From assembly GCA_029379385.1 (NCBI GenBank), contig CM055613.1:25703652-25767651 (forward strand): a stretch of DNA of 64,000 nt, given 5' to 3'. A model generated the notes under the pieces. That model was not told the DNA's origin and did not search any database. It worked only from the letters and a program-made list of their open reading frames with translations. Made by a program: the position numbers and the translations under genes. Source of the DNA: Quillaja saponaria. Its lineage: Eukaryota; Streptophyta; Magnoliopsida; Fabales; Quillajaceae. Positions 47,450-58,700 of this stretch are shown here, piece after piece (positions within the stretch are counted from its first letter, which is position 1; each line of letters starts with the position of its first letter).

Positions 47450-47590
47450 TATTTGTTACTTGTAATGGGAAGAGTCTTTCTAGTTTATGTTATAATTTAG
47501 TTGTACTTTTAAATTGGAATTTACTTTTTAATAAACAAGTAGGGGTCTGCTAAACCCCTCACCACTTTAAGGTGGAATTTTTCAATTGTC
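47450..47590 (+). terminator. Two-hairpin 3' module after the PMD gene
   Basis: Second copy of the 45150-45320 module: AATAAACAAGTAGGGGTCTG, then AAACCCCTCACCACTTTAAG and GTGGAATTTTTCAA. Loop bases differ between the copies while the stem bases GGGGT/ACCCC and CACC/GGTG are kept. Confidence 0.6.
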
Positions 47591-47653
47591 CAATAATTAT
47601 TATTATCTTAAATATTAAAATTATTACATAAATCTTTAAGTATTGTTTTAATA

Positions 47654-47827
47654 AACAGACATGCTAGCATCACTTTACAATAAAGCATGTAATCTTTACA
47701 ATGAAGCACGTAATCTTTACATGAAGTGACTACTAGTTCACGTATTTTCACTTATAAAACATTTAAACATTAAATGAACAAGCTAACATTACTTTACGTG
47801 TGAACAGACATGCTGACATCACTTTAC
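47654..47827 (+). promoter_or_regulatory. Repeated upstream motifs of the third MULE ORF
   Basis: Three copies of AACAGACATGCTRRCATCAC or a shortened form (47654-47678, 47776-47797, 47802-47827) and two copies of AAGCAYGTAATCTTTAC (47683-47699, 47704-47720). They lie 80-250 bases before the TATA box at 47905. Confidence 0.55.
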
Positions 47828-47904
47828 ACTCACGCATTAAATCTTTGATTATTTTAGTATATATTCAAGTGACATTATTTTGACGATAACAGGAAATATT
47901 TGCT

Positions 47905-47912
47905 TATATAAA
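47905..47912 (+). promoter_or_regulatory. TATA box of the third MULE ORF
   Basis: TATATAAA, 78 bases before the ATG at 47990. It supports a separate transcription unit rather than an exon of the PMD gene. Confidence 0.55.
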
Positions 47913-47989
47913 CAGTTTCAAACTCATTAGAGTTAAAAACATCAAACAACCATGTCTTATTAGAAACTCACACTCGATAACAAGAAAAT

Positions 47990-48625
47990 ATGTCAAGACA
48001 ACCCTGCTCACATTGTGGCTGTCATGGACGTTGTGGTGGTCATATATCATCAACTAGAACCAGACTTGAGCCATCAACACCGAGACAACGTCTTCATCGT
48101 GTAGGCAAATATACTAATCTGAATAAGGTTATATAGTATGGATCGAAAAGAGAGTTTCAATGCATCCCTATATATTCTACTAATAGTCGAAATATTGCCG
48201 ATCATATAATGGTCAGACCAGTTACTAATGTTTCACAAGAATATTAGGTAGTTTGGGCAAGGGAACTTGAGTACATTAGATGGTGCGAGATAAGGTGCGA
48301 GATGGAATCATATTGTAGATTACACAAGCTGTCAGTCCCAAAAGCGATCTCGGCAACTTTATCCCGTTCAACACAAGGTGAAATAGCTCAAGTCATTGAA
48401 AGACTAAAGTTCAAAATTAACCAGATGAATTGAAGACTGGATAAGTATCATGCCTAGCATGAGGCGGTTGCTCTCCAAGACGAGTTAAGAACTCCAACCA
48501 TGATGGAAGTTGAAATTGATGCGCAATATGAGAGCGATGATAACTTGTTTAACTACCCTAATAGTGATGGTGATGATGATTTCGTTAGTAATTTTCTCCC
48601 ATCGTCTTTGACAACATGTTGTTAA
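47990..48625 (+). pseudogene. Third MULE gene, unrecognised protein of about 210 residues
   Basis: One frame runs from ATG at 47990 to TAA at 48623-48625 with no frameshift, broken only by four stops (TAG, TAG, TGA, TAG). The N-terminus is cysteine- and histidine-rich (SRQPCSHCGCHGRCGGH), then basic (RTRLEPSTPRQRLHRVGK). A middle part (REFQCIPIYSTNSRNIADHI; ARELEYIRWCEIRCEMESYC) and a likely helical part (STQGEIAQVIERLKFKIN) follow. The end is acidic (ESDDNLFNYPNSDGDDDFV). I do not recognise the family. Its own TATA box, preserved frame and place between the PMD gene and the right TIR argue for a real third element gene, comparable in position to accessory genes such as mudrB but without visible similarity. 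Confidence 0.6.
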
Positions 48626-48799
48626 ACAATAACACACATATTTATTTCATTATCGCCAGCGTGTGGCAAGTTTTTAAAAATAAATTATAGTATTCATAAT
48701 ATGTACTCGATTAATATAAGTGTGCTCCATTAATTTTTAAAATCATTTATTGTTTTTTCTTTTTACTAAACCATTTCAAATAAGTTTAAAAATTGTACA

Positions 48800-49510
48800 C
48801 TTTAAATGTAAAAAATATAGTAAATTTAAAAATTTGCGATATCATACACAATAATAAAAATAAATATCATACATTATAAATATAAAATTCATTATACATT
48901 TTAAATTTTAAAAATATCATATGATATAAATTTTAAAAATATCATCAACTCTAAATATAAAAAATATCAAACACTCTACATATACTTTAAATTTATAAAT
49001 ATCATACACTATAAATTAAAAATTTATCATATATTTTAAAATCCATATAATTATTATACATTTTAAAATTTATCATACATTTTAAATTTTAAATATATCA
49101 TAAACTATAAATATATAAATTAACATACACTTTATATTTAAAAAATATCATGAATTTTAAAATTTTAAAATATCATAAACTATAATAAAAAAAATTATGA
49201 TACACTATAAAATTAAAATTATTACACATTTTCAATTTTAAAAATATTGTACACCCAAAATTAAAAAATTATCAAAAATCTTAAATTCTAAAAATACCAA
49301 AATTTAAAATTATCATGCACTTTAAATTTATAAATATCATACACTAAAAATTTAAAAATTACTATATATTTTAAATTTTAAAAATATCATACACTAAAAA
49401 TTAAAAAAATTTCATAAACTTTAAATTTATAAATTATCATATATTTCAAAAATCATACTTATAAATTATCATATATTTGAAATTATGAAAATTATCAGAC
49501 ACCATAATTA
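48800..49510. repeat. Degenerate AT-rich minisatellite
   Basis: Roughly 25-35-base variants of ATCATACACTTTAAATTTAA and AAAATATCAT repeat across 700 bases. It lies inside the MULE just before the right TIR. Confidence 0.72.
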
Positions 49511-49547
49511 TCAAAAGAAATTTTGAAAAATTTGCAGCTCATCAAGG

Positions 49548-49576
49548 AAAAAAAAAAAAAAAAAAAAAAAAAAAAA
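49548..49576 (+). repeat. 29-base poly-A run
   Basis: A pure A tract touching the inner edge of the right TIR. Confidence 0.9.
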
Positions 49577-49980
49577 CAGGGCTAGGGTTCAGGGCTGCAT
49601 ACATGCAACCCTGCAAAACGACAAGGCTGAAACCGGACACGTGAAAACATGTTTTGGCTCTGCAAAACAACAAGGCTGAATCCAGTTTTAGGCCTTGTCG
49701 GCCACACCCACGGGCCCGTGAAGGGACACAGCCTGTAATGAAATCGAGTTTTGAAAGCTCGATTTCAGTGCTCCCTGTTCCCAGTGTCCTTTTGGACAGT
49801 TGTGGGCCCTTTAGGTGTGTGCTGATGGGTCCGTGAAGTGACATGACATAGTGAGTTGGACTAAAAAACAGATTTTCAAAATACGGTATCAAGATTTACC
49901 CTCTTTTGACTATTAAAATAAAAAATCTACTATTTAGTTCAAAAATTGTCAAATTTGGACCCTTGGGGTCCAAAATTCCT
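49577..49980 (-). repeat. Right terminal inverted repeat of the MULE
   Basis: Reverse-complement partner of 40382-40798. It keeps the imperfect stem CAGGGCTGCAT/ATGCAACCCTG and an internal direct repeat of CTGCAAAACRACAAGGCTGA. Confidence 0.88.
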
Positions 49981-50099
49981 TCCAATGTGCTAGAGACATC
50001 AAGTGACTGGTGACCCACTAGATAAGATTAGTTGGGACACGTTTAGTTGATTTTTATCAGTTGTCCTCATTAACTAACATATGCAAGTCAACACACTAT

Positions 50100-51195
50100 A
50101 AAAAGCGATTTCAACTTCAAATGAGCAGAGAATTTTAACAATGAGTACTTTTGGAAGATCAACTAAACGTACTCCATTTTTTAAACTTACCTTTCGATCT
50201 TTTATCCTACCAACTTACCGAAGGAGAATGCATTGATGAATTTCACAAAAAATATCTCTCTGGTTGATGTTTTCACGAGCGTTAGATCTGCTGTCATTAA
50301 ACTTCATGGATCTAAACTCTATTTCCTGAGACAAGTCTGCAAAAAGAAAATAATTTTGCTTTTGGTACCCAAGATTTCATCGGTCCAGAAGAGTTAGTTT
50401 TAGTATTTGCAAAGGGTTGTTATTTTTTAACAATTCGGACCATATTTCTTTTGTCATGCATAAGACTAGCTAAAGTAGTAGTTAGATTATCTACTTTATA
50501 TTTTATCAAATTTAACATCAGCAAAAATAAATGGAATATGCAATACAATTGATGTACTAGAAGCAGTTTCTTCTTTAGCGCGTCATTTGAATTTTATTCT
50601 TTTATTTAAAACATATAACTCATCTTTTAGTTCTCTTTTTTCGTTAGTTAAGGTAACTACTTATATTTTAGCATATCAAATTTAACATCAGCAAAAATAA
50701 ATGGAATATGCAATACAAATTGATGTACTAGAAGCAGTTTCTTTTTTAGCACGTAATTTGAATTTCATTCTTTCATTTAAAACATATAGCTCATCTTTTA
50801 GTTCTCTTTTTTCGTTAGTTAAGGTAACTATTTATATTTTAGCATATCAAATTTAACATCAGCAAAAATAAATGGAACAATTGATGTACTAGAAGCAGTT
50901 TCTTCTTTAGCACGTAATTTGAATTTCATTCTTTCATTTAAAACATATAACTCATCTTTTAGTTCTCTTTTTTCGTTAGTTAAGGTAACTATTTCTTTCT
51001 TAGATTTTCTTAATTGTAATTCCTTTTCAATATATTTTCAGCCAACTGCTAACTCATAAAAGGCATCTTGAGGATCGTCAAGAAAGTAAAGAGAATTTGC
51101 CTAATATTCATATTAGCTGTAACAAAACTAGTTGAGCCTTCATCATTTGGCATTTTCCAAAAATTCATAGTATTGTGTACTGCTCTGATACTAAT
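50100..51195 (-). pseudogene. Sirevirus-like gag segment, minus strand, with primer site
   Basis: Right of the segment the minus strand reads CCCAACAATTAGTATCAGAGC: LTR end followed by an initiator-tRNA-type primer site (51183-51195). The interior then reads FWKMPNDEGSTSF-like text, EKELQLRKSKKEIVTLTNEK and RELKDELYVLNERMKFKL, a charged coiled-coil-like part of Sirevirus gag. It is disrupted by the tandem duplication listed next. Left of about 50480 the reading is lost. Confidence 0.62.
50505..50996. repeat. Three tandem copies of a 170/171-bp unit in gag
   Basis: Copies start at 50505, 50675 and 50846, each with ATCAAATTTAACATCAGCAA and TTAGTTCTCTTTTTTCGTTA. Copy 3 lacks about ten bases (TATGCAATAC). 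The copies are nearly identical. Confidence 0.9.
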
Positions 51196-52035
51196 TGTTG
51201 GGCCAAGAATGACAAACTAAAAAGGGTGAATAGTTTTACCGAAAAGATGTAGATATCTAATTACACATCAGTAACCTACAACACTTAAATTCAACAGACA
51301 ATCATCCAAGGTAACAACTAAAAGTAAAGAGTCCGGATAGAGAGCTCTGTGATTTTGACTAAGAATTTTCACTGAATTTCATGGGTTAGTAACCTAGGTG
51401 AATTTACATGGAAAAGTAACCTTCATAATTGAATTTCATGACTTAGCAACTTAACTGAATTGCAGGACTCAGCCAAACCTTTATAATTGAATCCCAAGAA
51501 TTAGCAACCTATATGAAGTAACGGATTCAGCCATAACTAACAAATTGCTCAAAATCTGACATAAACAGAATTTTATGAAACTTAACTCTAAGCTCTAAAT
51601 TCTCACTTGTGATTTTCTCATAAATAAAAATTTTTCTCAATCACTTGGACACAAAGTATTCTTATAAATATGAAAGTTTAAAATTTTGTTGAGTGAGCTA
51701 AAAGAGAGAAATGGATATAAAATTTCATCATCTTTTGGCGTGAAATCATGAGGGTAGTGCTCTGAGGAAGTTAGAACAAAGCATTGGTGCAACCTTTGAC
51801 TTAAGCTGACATGAACCTCTTCTGGGTTGGGTGCAAAAACACAGGTTTGGAATTTGTTGAGCTGATAAAGATGATGAAAAGTCGATATTTTTTCAGAAAC
51901 GATTTTGATGGGTAACTCGAGACTTCAATTGATGGTAATTTATTGTTTCTCATTCATAAATAAATAATAAACAAAACAAATTGTCAATATTTTAAAATAA
52001 TCATATAACCACAAATCCTAATTTCATAATTTTGA
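51196..52035 (-). repeat. 5' LTR of the minus-strand Sirevirus-like element
   Basis: Begins TGTTGGGCCAAGAATGACAA beside the primer site and aligns with 35741-36330. In element orientation this is the 5' LTR. The outer end is uncertain. With the LTR at 35741, the env-like ORF and gag, it may be one element split by the MULE and by loss of pol. Confidence 0.68.
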
Positions 52036-52039
52036 TGGG

Positions 52040-52713
52040 CCTGCTTGCCTTTCGCACAAGAAAGGAGCATAGTTCTATATATACTTAGACGACCTACTAG
52101 CGTAAATAGACCTGATCCAGTTGCTTGTGAAGCAGTACCATTTGCTATTGGCTATTTTTCTGATTCCCTCTTCCTCTAACTTCCTTTATCCAGCCATGGC
52201 TGATATATGCGACAAGAAATAGGAGAGGCTGCATGAGAGGTGATAAATATTTTCCTTTTCTTTTATCAAACTCAATAGAAAAAAATATTACGTTGCCTCT
52301 ATTATTCGTTTACAAGTTCGATCCCCTTCTATACATAATAACTATCTTGTACGCCAGGGGATACAACTATGGAATTTCATCTGGATTCATATGAATTGCC
52401 AATCGGGTCATCAAGACAAGAACCGCCAACAGCTAAATTCTTGTCATTGATGGCATTACCAGATAAACTTATGGACTTTACTGCTCCTTCTGTTGTTCCA
52501 GCAGGCATAACACTACTCAAATATACTCGGAAAACTCCAGCTCATCAAGTGCCACATGAGCACTGATATAAACGGTATTCAAAGAAGTAAAAGATAATGT
52601 ACTCAGTACATTGTTGCTACAAAACTTCAATGGGGGAGACAGATGAGCTAATAGCCAAAACCAAGAACATTAGTAGATGCAAAAGAAGAAACTTCCTCAA
52701 ATCCAGTGTTCTA
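52040..52713 (-). other. Region downstream of VIRILIZER, probable 3' UTR and spacer
   Basis: The stop codon of VIRILIZER is at 52714-52716, so its 3' UTR lies here. A plus-strand ORF at 52369-52566 shows no family wording and is not called. Confidence 0.5.
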
Positions 52714-55700
52714 CTAAAGCTGGCCCAACCTTTCCTGTTAGAACAAGAAATAATTCAATACCATTTGAAGCTTGATAGTAGCAGTGTATAATAAATTATC
52801 ACAATTCCCAAAGAATCTTATTGGCAGAAAATATCAAGGTAAACCGAAATTAAATAAAAATAGCAAAGGGATATTTCTAAGTTCAGAAAGAATATGGTTA
52901 ACTAGAAAGTGGAATGTGATCTATGAAAATTAAATAGAAACCAATGAAACATCATAGATAATATGACTAATGTGAGGACAGACATAGGATACACGTGCTG
53001 ACCAAACTTTTATAAAAAATCTATATTCTTGACAACATTTGTTAGGGTGACTCTATTCACACAGTTGAATAGTCTCGATCCACGTAAATGTAGAATCTTG
53101 CTCAGCAAGTTCAGAATGCTACAATTGTATTTCATGTATTCCTTCTTCAACTCTGTTTAACCCCGTGAATCAGGTGAAAGTACAACTCCAACTCACCCTG
53201 GGTTTGGTAAACTCTATCTCACGCTTTCTCTTTCCCTCTCAAGTGCTCTCAATAGTATACGTGCATCAAATTAAGGACAAGGATATTGAGAAAAGAATTC
53301 CCTTTGCATCAATCTTTGTTGCAGTGAATAGGGAAATTACAGGGAGAGTCGATTGGGCTTATGAATCATGGATACAGAGTTTTCTTGTCTCTTCACAAAC
53401 CCCCAATCTTGTCCCTAAAGGACAGTAATTGTCACTAATACTCCAAAGGGTAATAGATGAGGTGCAATGATTAAGCCATCACAAACCCACAAGTGCATAA
53501 TAAAATACAAAACAGAAAAACCCAATTGAAACCCACAAAATTGAAGTCAGAGAACATATTATTTCCTACATCCTTCCTCATTAGTTCTATCATCATGAAG
53601 ATGACTCAGCCACATTATCTTAGTTACCAGCCACTGTAAAACTAGAATGATTCAAAAGAGTTGCTCCATTTGTCATCAAGAAAATCAACTACTTTGATTC
53701 CGGAATCATTGGATTTGGCATCGAAGAGATAGGAGCTGACGTAATGGGAATAGAAGAGGTGTTATTGCTCAACTTCCCCAAAAAAAAAAAAATCTAACAG
53801 TTTGTACCCAAAAAATGGACTCTGCTGAGCTGGTTTCCACTTTGAGTGGATCCAGACTATTTACGTGGAAATAGAGGCACCCAATTGTTATCTTAACAAA
53901 CAGAACAAAGAATAATTTGGGCCCTCTCTCAGTTGTGGATAACAATTTCCCATTGCTGGCATGTCAATTCAGGTTCAAATGCATCTCATCAAAATTCAGG
54001 ACAAGGATATTGAGAAATCTGAGACGTGACATGAGATGCAGAACCTTTATTTCCAGTCTTTTAAGAAGAGATGCAATATTTGAACATGAAAAATACGCAA
54101 CTAACAACATTTTCCACAACTGAGTGGGCCCATCATTTCTCTCCAACCCCAAAATATCAAAAAAGGATAATTCTAATTATAACTTGGGTCATTTATAACA
54201 TCATTTCCTTTGCCTCTTCATCTCTAAATTGAAAAAGTTTTAGTAAAGAGAAAGGGAAAGATCTAATAACCTGAAGCATCTGCATTAATTTTGGATGCTG
54301 CTCCAAAAGCTGGCAAAGTTTGTCCTTGTCGCTTAACAAAGACTGCCGTGCATGCAAGGAGTAATAAAATGATAAGAACAACATCAAATATGTACATTCA
54401 TGTCTAGCATGGATTAAACAAGATCATTACCTGGATAGCCTCTGGAGACTTGAAATATTCATGTAATGACATTCCTGGATCTTGTTGCTGCTGGGATGCA
54501 GCATCCGCTTGCTGTTGGGTTGCATGATGAATTGGAGATACCTGCGGCTGTTGCAGCATTTGTAATGGATGCCCTTGCATATGAACACTGCTTGACATAG
54601 AGACCCCTTTCTCCAACTGTTGTGAAGCTTGAAGAGGTGGCCTCAGATGCTGAGGTGGTTGAGGAGGACGTGGGAGCTGAGGGGGCTGCAATGGTTGCAG
54701 CTGAGCAAGGGAATGTATTGATTGAATTGAGGATTGAGGTACAGAGATGCTTTGCAAGATGCTTGCTGGGTTTTCACCTTGTTGCTGATTTAGGGTGCTG
54801 CCATAAATATTAAATGGTACTGATGCTTGCCTGCTGAATCCTAAGGATGGCATTAAAGGAGGTGGAGGATAAGAGGACAATCCAGTCCCAGAACCTAATC
54901 GAGCATCATTTGAAGGTGTAGCAGAGGCCTGCAGAAGTTCAGTGCCACCAATAGTTGTCTGATTGTATAGGGAAGGCTGGGAAACAGAAATCTTCGCAGA
55001 TGGTATATTATATGGACTGGATGCAAAAGGAGGTGGTGTAGGAGGAAGTGGCGGAGGAGGCCTATTATGTCCACCAGGAGAAGAGGCAGAAGTCCTAGAA
55101 TACTTGGAATCTGGCAAGGGAAGGGAAGATACTAAATTGTTGTTTAATGAAGATAAATAATCTGATTGAACCTGCAAAAAGATAATTCAGCAAATTATGG
55201 AAGCTGAGCTTAAAAAAGAAAGATAATACCACAAATACACACAAATATCTTCACAAAAAGAAAGAGAGATCAACAAAAGGAAAAAAATCTTACATGGAAG
55301 GCCAATTGATTCTGTAGGTCAGCTGCAGAGTTAACAAATGGCGATGACTGACTTGGAACTGGATCTGAGGTGCGTGAAATTACAGGTAAGACAGTTGGTG
55401 GAGGAGGCATGGGAGGTAAAGGAGGTTGGTTTGGTAGAAATCTCTGGTCATATAGCATTTGAGATCCTGAAGCTACAGCAACATTACCAGCACTCCGTGA
55501 GATCTTTGGAAAATAATGTTGAAAATTCATCCTAGAATCAAGTGGTAATAGCACAGATGAGGCAGATGCATTATTGTAAAGAGAAACAGGAAAACCACCA
55601 CAACTATTTGTTACTGCAGCAGAATCATATATGGTTGGGGTTTTAGCTGAAACAACATTCTTTGCTTCGTCAGACAGCTCAAAATACTTCTTATCTGAAG

Positions 55701-58700
55701 AAATGCTAGGTTCCCGAGTTAAAGACATTTCAGGACGTGAAACTGACATCCTTGAAGAAAATTCACTTTGGGTGTGTTCATCAACATTAGATGTTAATGG
55801 AATACCCAAATGAGAAAATTGACTATTTTCATTAACATCACTTTCTGTCTCCTCAACTATAGAATGAGGAGAACTTTGCTCAACTATGACTGGGGAAGGC
55901 TGCTGCAGATTATCATCTGGCTGAGGGAAGGGCAATTTATCATCAGAATCAGACTCCTCTCCATCAAAGACTATATCAATTCCTTGAAGATCATCATCTA
56001 GATCCGTTTTTATTTGCTTAGATTTGTTAGACTTTTCCCCATCCATGGAGTTTACAGCAGAAGCATTTTTTGATTGTGCAGTAGCCTCCCTGACAACTGT
56101 CGCTGTAGAATTCTGGCGTTCCCTTTGTCTGGCCTCAAACTCATCCACATGCATTGATGGAGCTCTCCCACCAGTGGATCCCACTCGTGGAAGTTGTATT
56201 ACATTAGAATTAGTGACACCTTCAACATTTCTCTCTCTAGCTACATAATCATCTACATGCATAGATGGGGGCCTGCTGGTATTGGGCTTTCGCTGCCGGA
56301 AGGTATCCCTACGAGTAGGACCGGAAGTAGTGGATTGTGCCAACCCCCTTGAAAATGAATTCTGGGCTGTGACATCAACCTGTGAATTTTCTCCTCTAGC
56401 ACGCCTAGTTGGCCCTTCCAGTGTTGGCACTTTCCTTTTGGCAGAATTTGCCTGAGATAATCTTTCAGGCAATGTTTCTGGACATTCCCACAGAAACTTG
56501 TCTCCAAGTCCGCCAAGGTAAAGATAATCATCAACCTTTTCAGCACTGGCATCAGCCATCTGATATGTTTTTGGAAAAACTAAAACTTCACTTGGTGGCA
56601 AGACATCATCACCAGAAACAATGTCCTCTACCTTTACTGAACCATTAGGCCTTTGCAATAACAAGGACAATGACTTAGCAGTCTCAGAAACCTTCACATC
56701 ATTGATAAATTTCAGGAGTTATACAAACTAACTCAGGAGGAACAAGCATGCTGAAAAAAAGTGTATCAAGCTGATTATACCTGATATAATGGAGTTTGAA
56801 AATCAGAAGCAGCCCAATGATCATCAGCGTTAATCTTTGAACTCAACAAAGTAGGTAAGTTAAGTATGTAATTAATATTTTCTACAGGGAAGCAAGCTGA
56901 ACTGGTCATATCATCGGAAAGCCCAAAAAGGTACTTCAATATAATAACCCTGTCCAAATTCAAACTAAAAAAAAAAAAGTATGTAAGTTTAGCCAGCAAA
57001 ATTATCTAAAACAAGTGTAGAAAGAAACAGTATGCCCCACGTGAATCAAATTCACATTTTGTCAGACAGTCCCCTGCAAAGAAATATTATACAAAAAGTT
57101 TGAAGCATGATGTTAAAATTTTTAACAGAAGATGATGAACTTTTGGTTCTATAACAAAGCGCAAAAGTAAAAGGAAAAACAAGGCAAATTTCAGAAGTAA
57201 GAAAGGTGCAGAATGACCATGTATATGAACTTGGATACCAGCATACTCTTCTATATCCATGAAGGCCTAAGAAAGTGATCCAAATGTTACTAGATCCAGA
57301 AACAAAGCTCCAAAGAGGACCCCAGAAAAGGATGACTTTATTCGATATGGACACACATTTAAAAAATAGCTTTTTGTGAAGAACGTATTAAATACATTAC
57401 AATAAACAAAATTGGAAGGTGTAGAACATCATCTAAGCTAGTAAGAGCTTCCTATAATGGGCGCGACAAGCGAGCTTCCTCCTAGCTATTTACCACAGAT
57501 CAAAGAGAAAAGGGTACCACAGAAAATAGTATATATGTAACACAAGCATGAAAACCAGCTAAGTATCATCATATACGACTTCTGCATCCTAAGCATCACT
57601 CAGTCAAATATAAGTTGGCAGCTGCATAGTCAGCTACATGCTGTACTCTACAATCCAATAGATAAACTCACCTTTTCTCCTCAAAGCAAAATCGCAAAGA
57701 TCCTATTGACAATGCATAGACAGCGTCAACAGCATTTGTTGACAAACCATCTTTTGAATCAATGGATTTCATCAACTTCATCAAACAACACAGTAAAGGG
57801 GGACACTTTCCCCATTCTTCCTCACTAAGAAGATTATAATTTGCATCTCTATCATCCCTTTGTGAATCAAGATCCTTTGCATCAGAGTGTATATGAAGAG
57901 GAACAGCTGCCAAAGCACTTTGACCTTCACTGCAAGAAGCTAATTCTCTAAAAGCTGTAAGACAAGCAAGTAACTCTTTTCCAGCAGGAAGAACCTGGAA
58001 ATAATTGATTCCTGATTACCATCAGCGAAGCAAGTTCCAAACCAAAAAAAAAAAAAAAAAAAGGTAAAGATTTTTCTTAGTTTTATGTTCTTTTAACTCT
58101 TGGATTTTTAGTGAAGTTTGCTGACTCAGAAAATGTACCAATTTATCAACAGCGCTACCACTGAGCTACTGAGGACCAACAGACTTGAGGAAGTGCACCA
58201 TTGACTTAAAATATACATGATAATTTCCCATTTAAGACAAAACCAATAATCTAATCTTTGACATACAAGTTTCCAAAGGGCAGCTATTGTCTAAGGAAAA
58301 GAGTGCAACATCAATACCACCAAAATAAGTAATCATGCTCTCATGAACACAAAGTACATATCAAAAGAATATATGAACAAGAACACCTCACCTGACAAAA
58401 CTTTAAGAGATATTGTAGAATCAATTCACAATCTTCAATGCTCAATTTTCCAAATTTGCCCCTGGTAAACAACCACCACCAGAAAGTTTACTATTGTTCT
58501 TCCACACACTGGTTCCATATAATCAAAATATAATGATAATAGTCATCTACTCACTTATCATGCTTCCTACGATGTTGTGGAGAAGTTTCACAATGTAACA
58601 AAAGTGATATAGACTTGAATGATGGGAGACACCAACTAAACAAAGTAAAGTCACACTTCTCAGTATTTCTATTGTCCAGTTTTTCATCTACTACATCAAA

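Larger units (their letters stand above)
40382..49980 (+). mobile_element. Mutator-like element (MULE) with long TIRs and three gene units
   Basis: A 9.6-kb unit bounded by inverted repeats of about 400 bp (40382-40798 and 49577-49980). They share TGTCCAAAAGGAC, ACGGACCCATCA and CAGGCCTTGTCG-type wording. Inside, all on the plus strand, are a mudrA-type transposase, a plant mobile domain gene and a third ORF with its own TATA box. MULEs with PMD genes are known in plants. The ends are set by where TIR similarity stops (GGCTTTTGG and the complement of GGAATTTTGG). The expected 9-bp target duplication is not clearly visible. Stops in each gene make the copy inactive. Confidence 0.88.

Noticed and set aside
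40373..49989. 9-bp target duplication of the MULE
   Set aside because: The bases outside the TIRs (TAGAATATG and TTCCAATGTG) are only partly alike, so no duplication is claimed.
50141..50290. Short plus-strand reading from ATG after ACTATAAAAAG near 50097
   Set aside because: It stops after about 30 codons and lies in a retroelement remnant. The TATA-like string alone is weak.
52369..52566. Plus-strand ORF of 65 codons with a TATATATAC upstream at 52076
   Set aside because: No recognisable domain. The upstream ATG at 52197 meets a stop after eight codons, and the region fits the VIRILIZER 3' UTR.
54622..56648. Several plus-strand ORFs of 60-80 codons
   Set aside because: They are shadows of the long proline/glutamine-rich minus-strand VIRILIZER exons.
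56691..56760. Apparent frameshift in VIRILIZER between PELVCITPEIY-like text and the large exon
   Set aside because: The text lies in the intron if the AAG acceptor at 56692 is used. That join keeps phase with the exon ending at 56781, so no frameshift is needed.
58148..58178. tRNA-Asn-like gene
   Set aside because: Only the D-arm half is present, with no anticodon arm, B-box or acceptor 3' strand.
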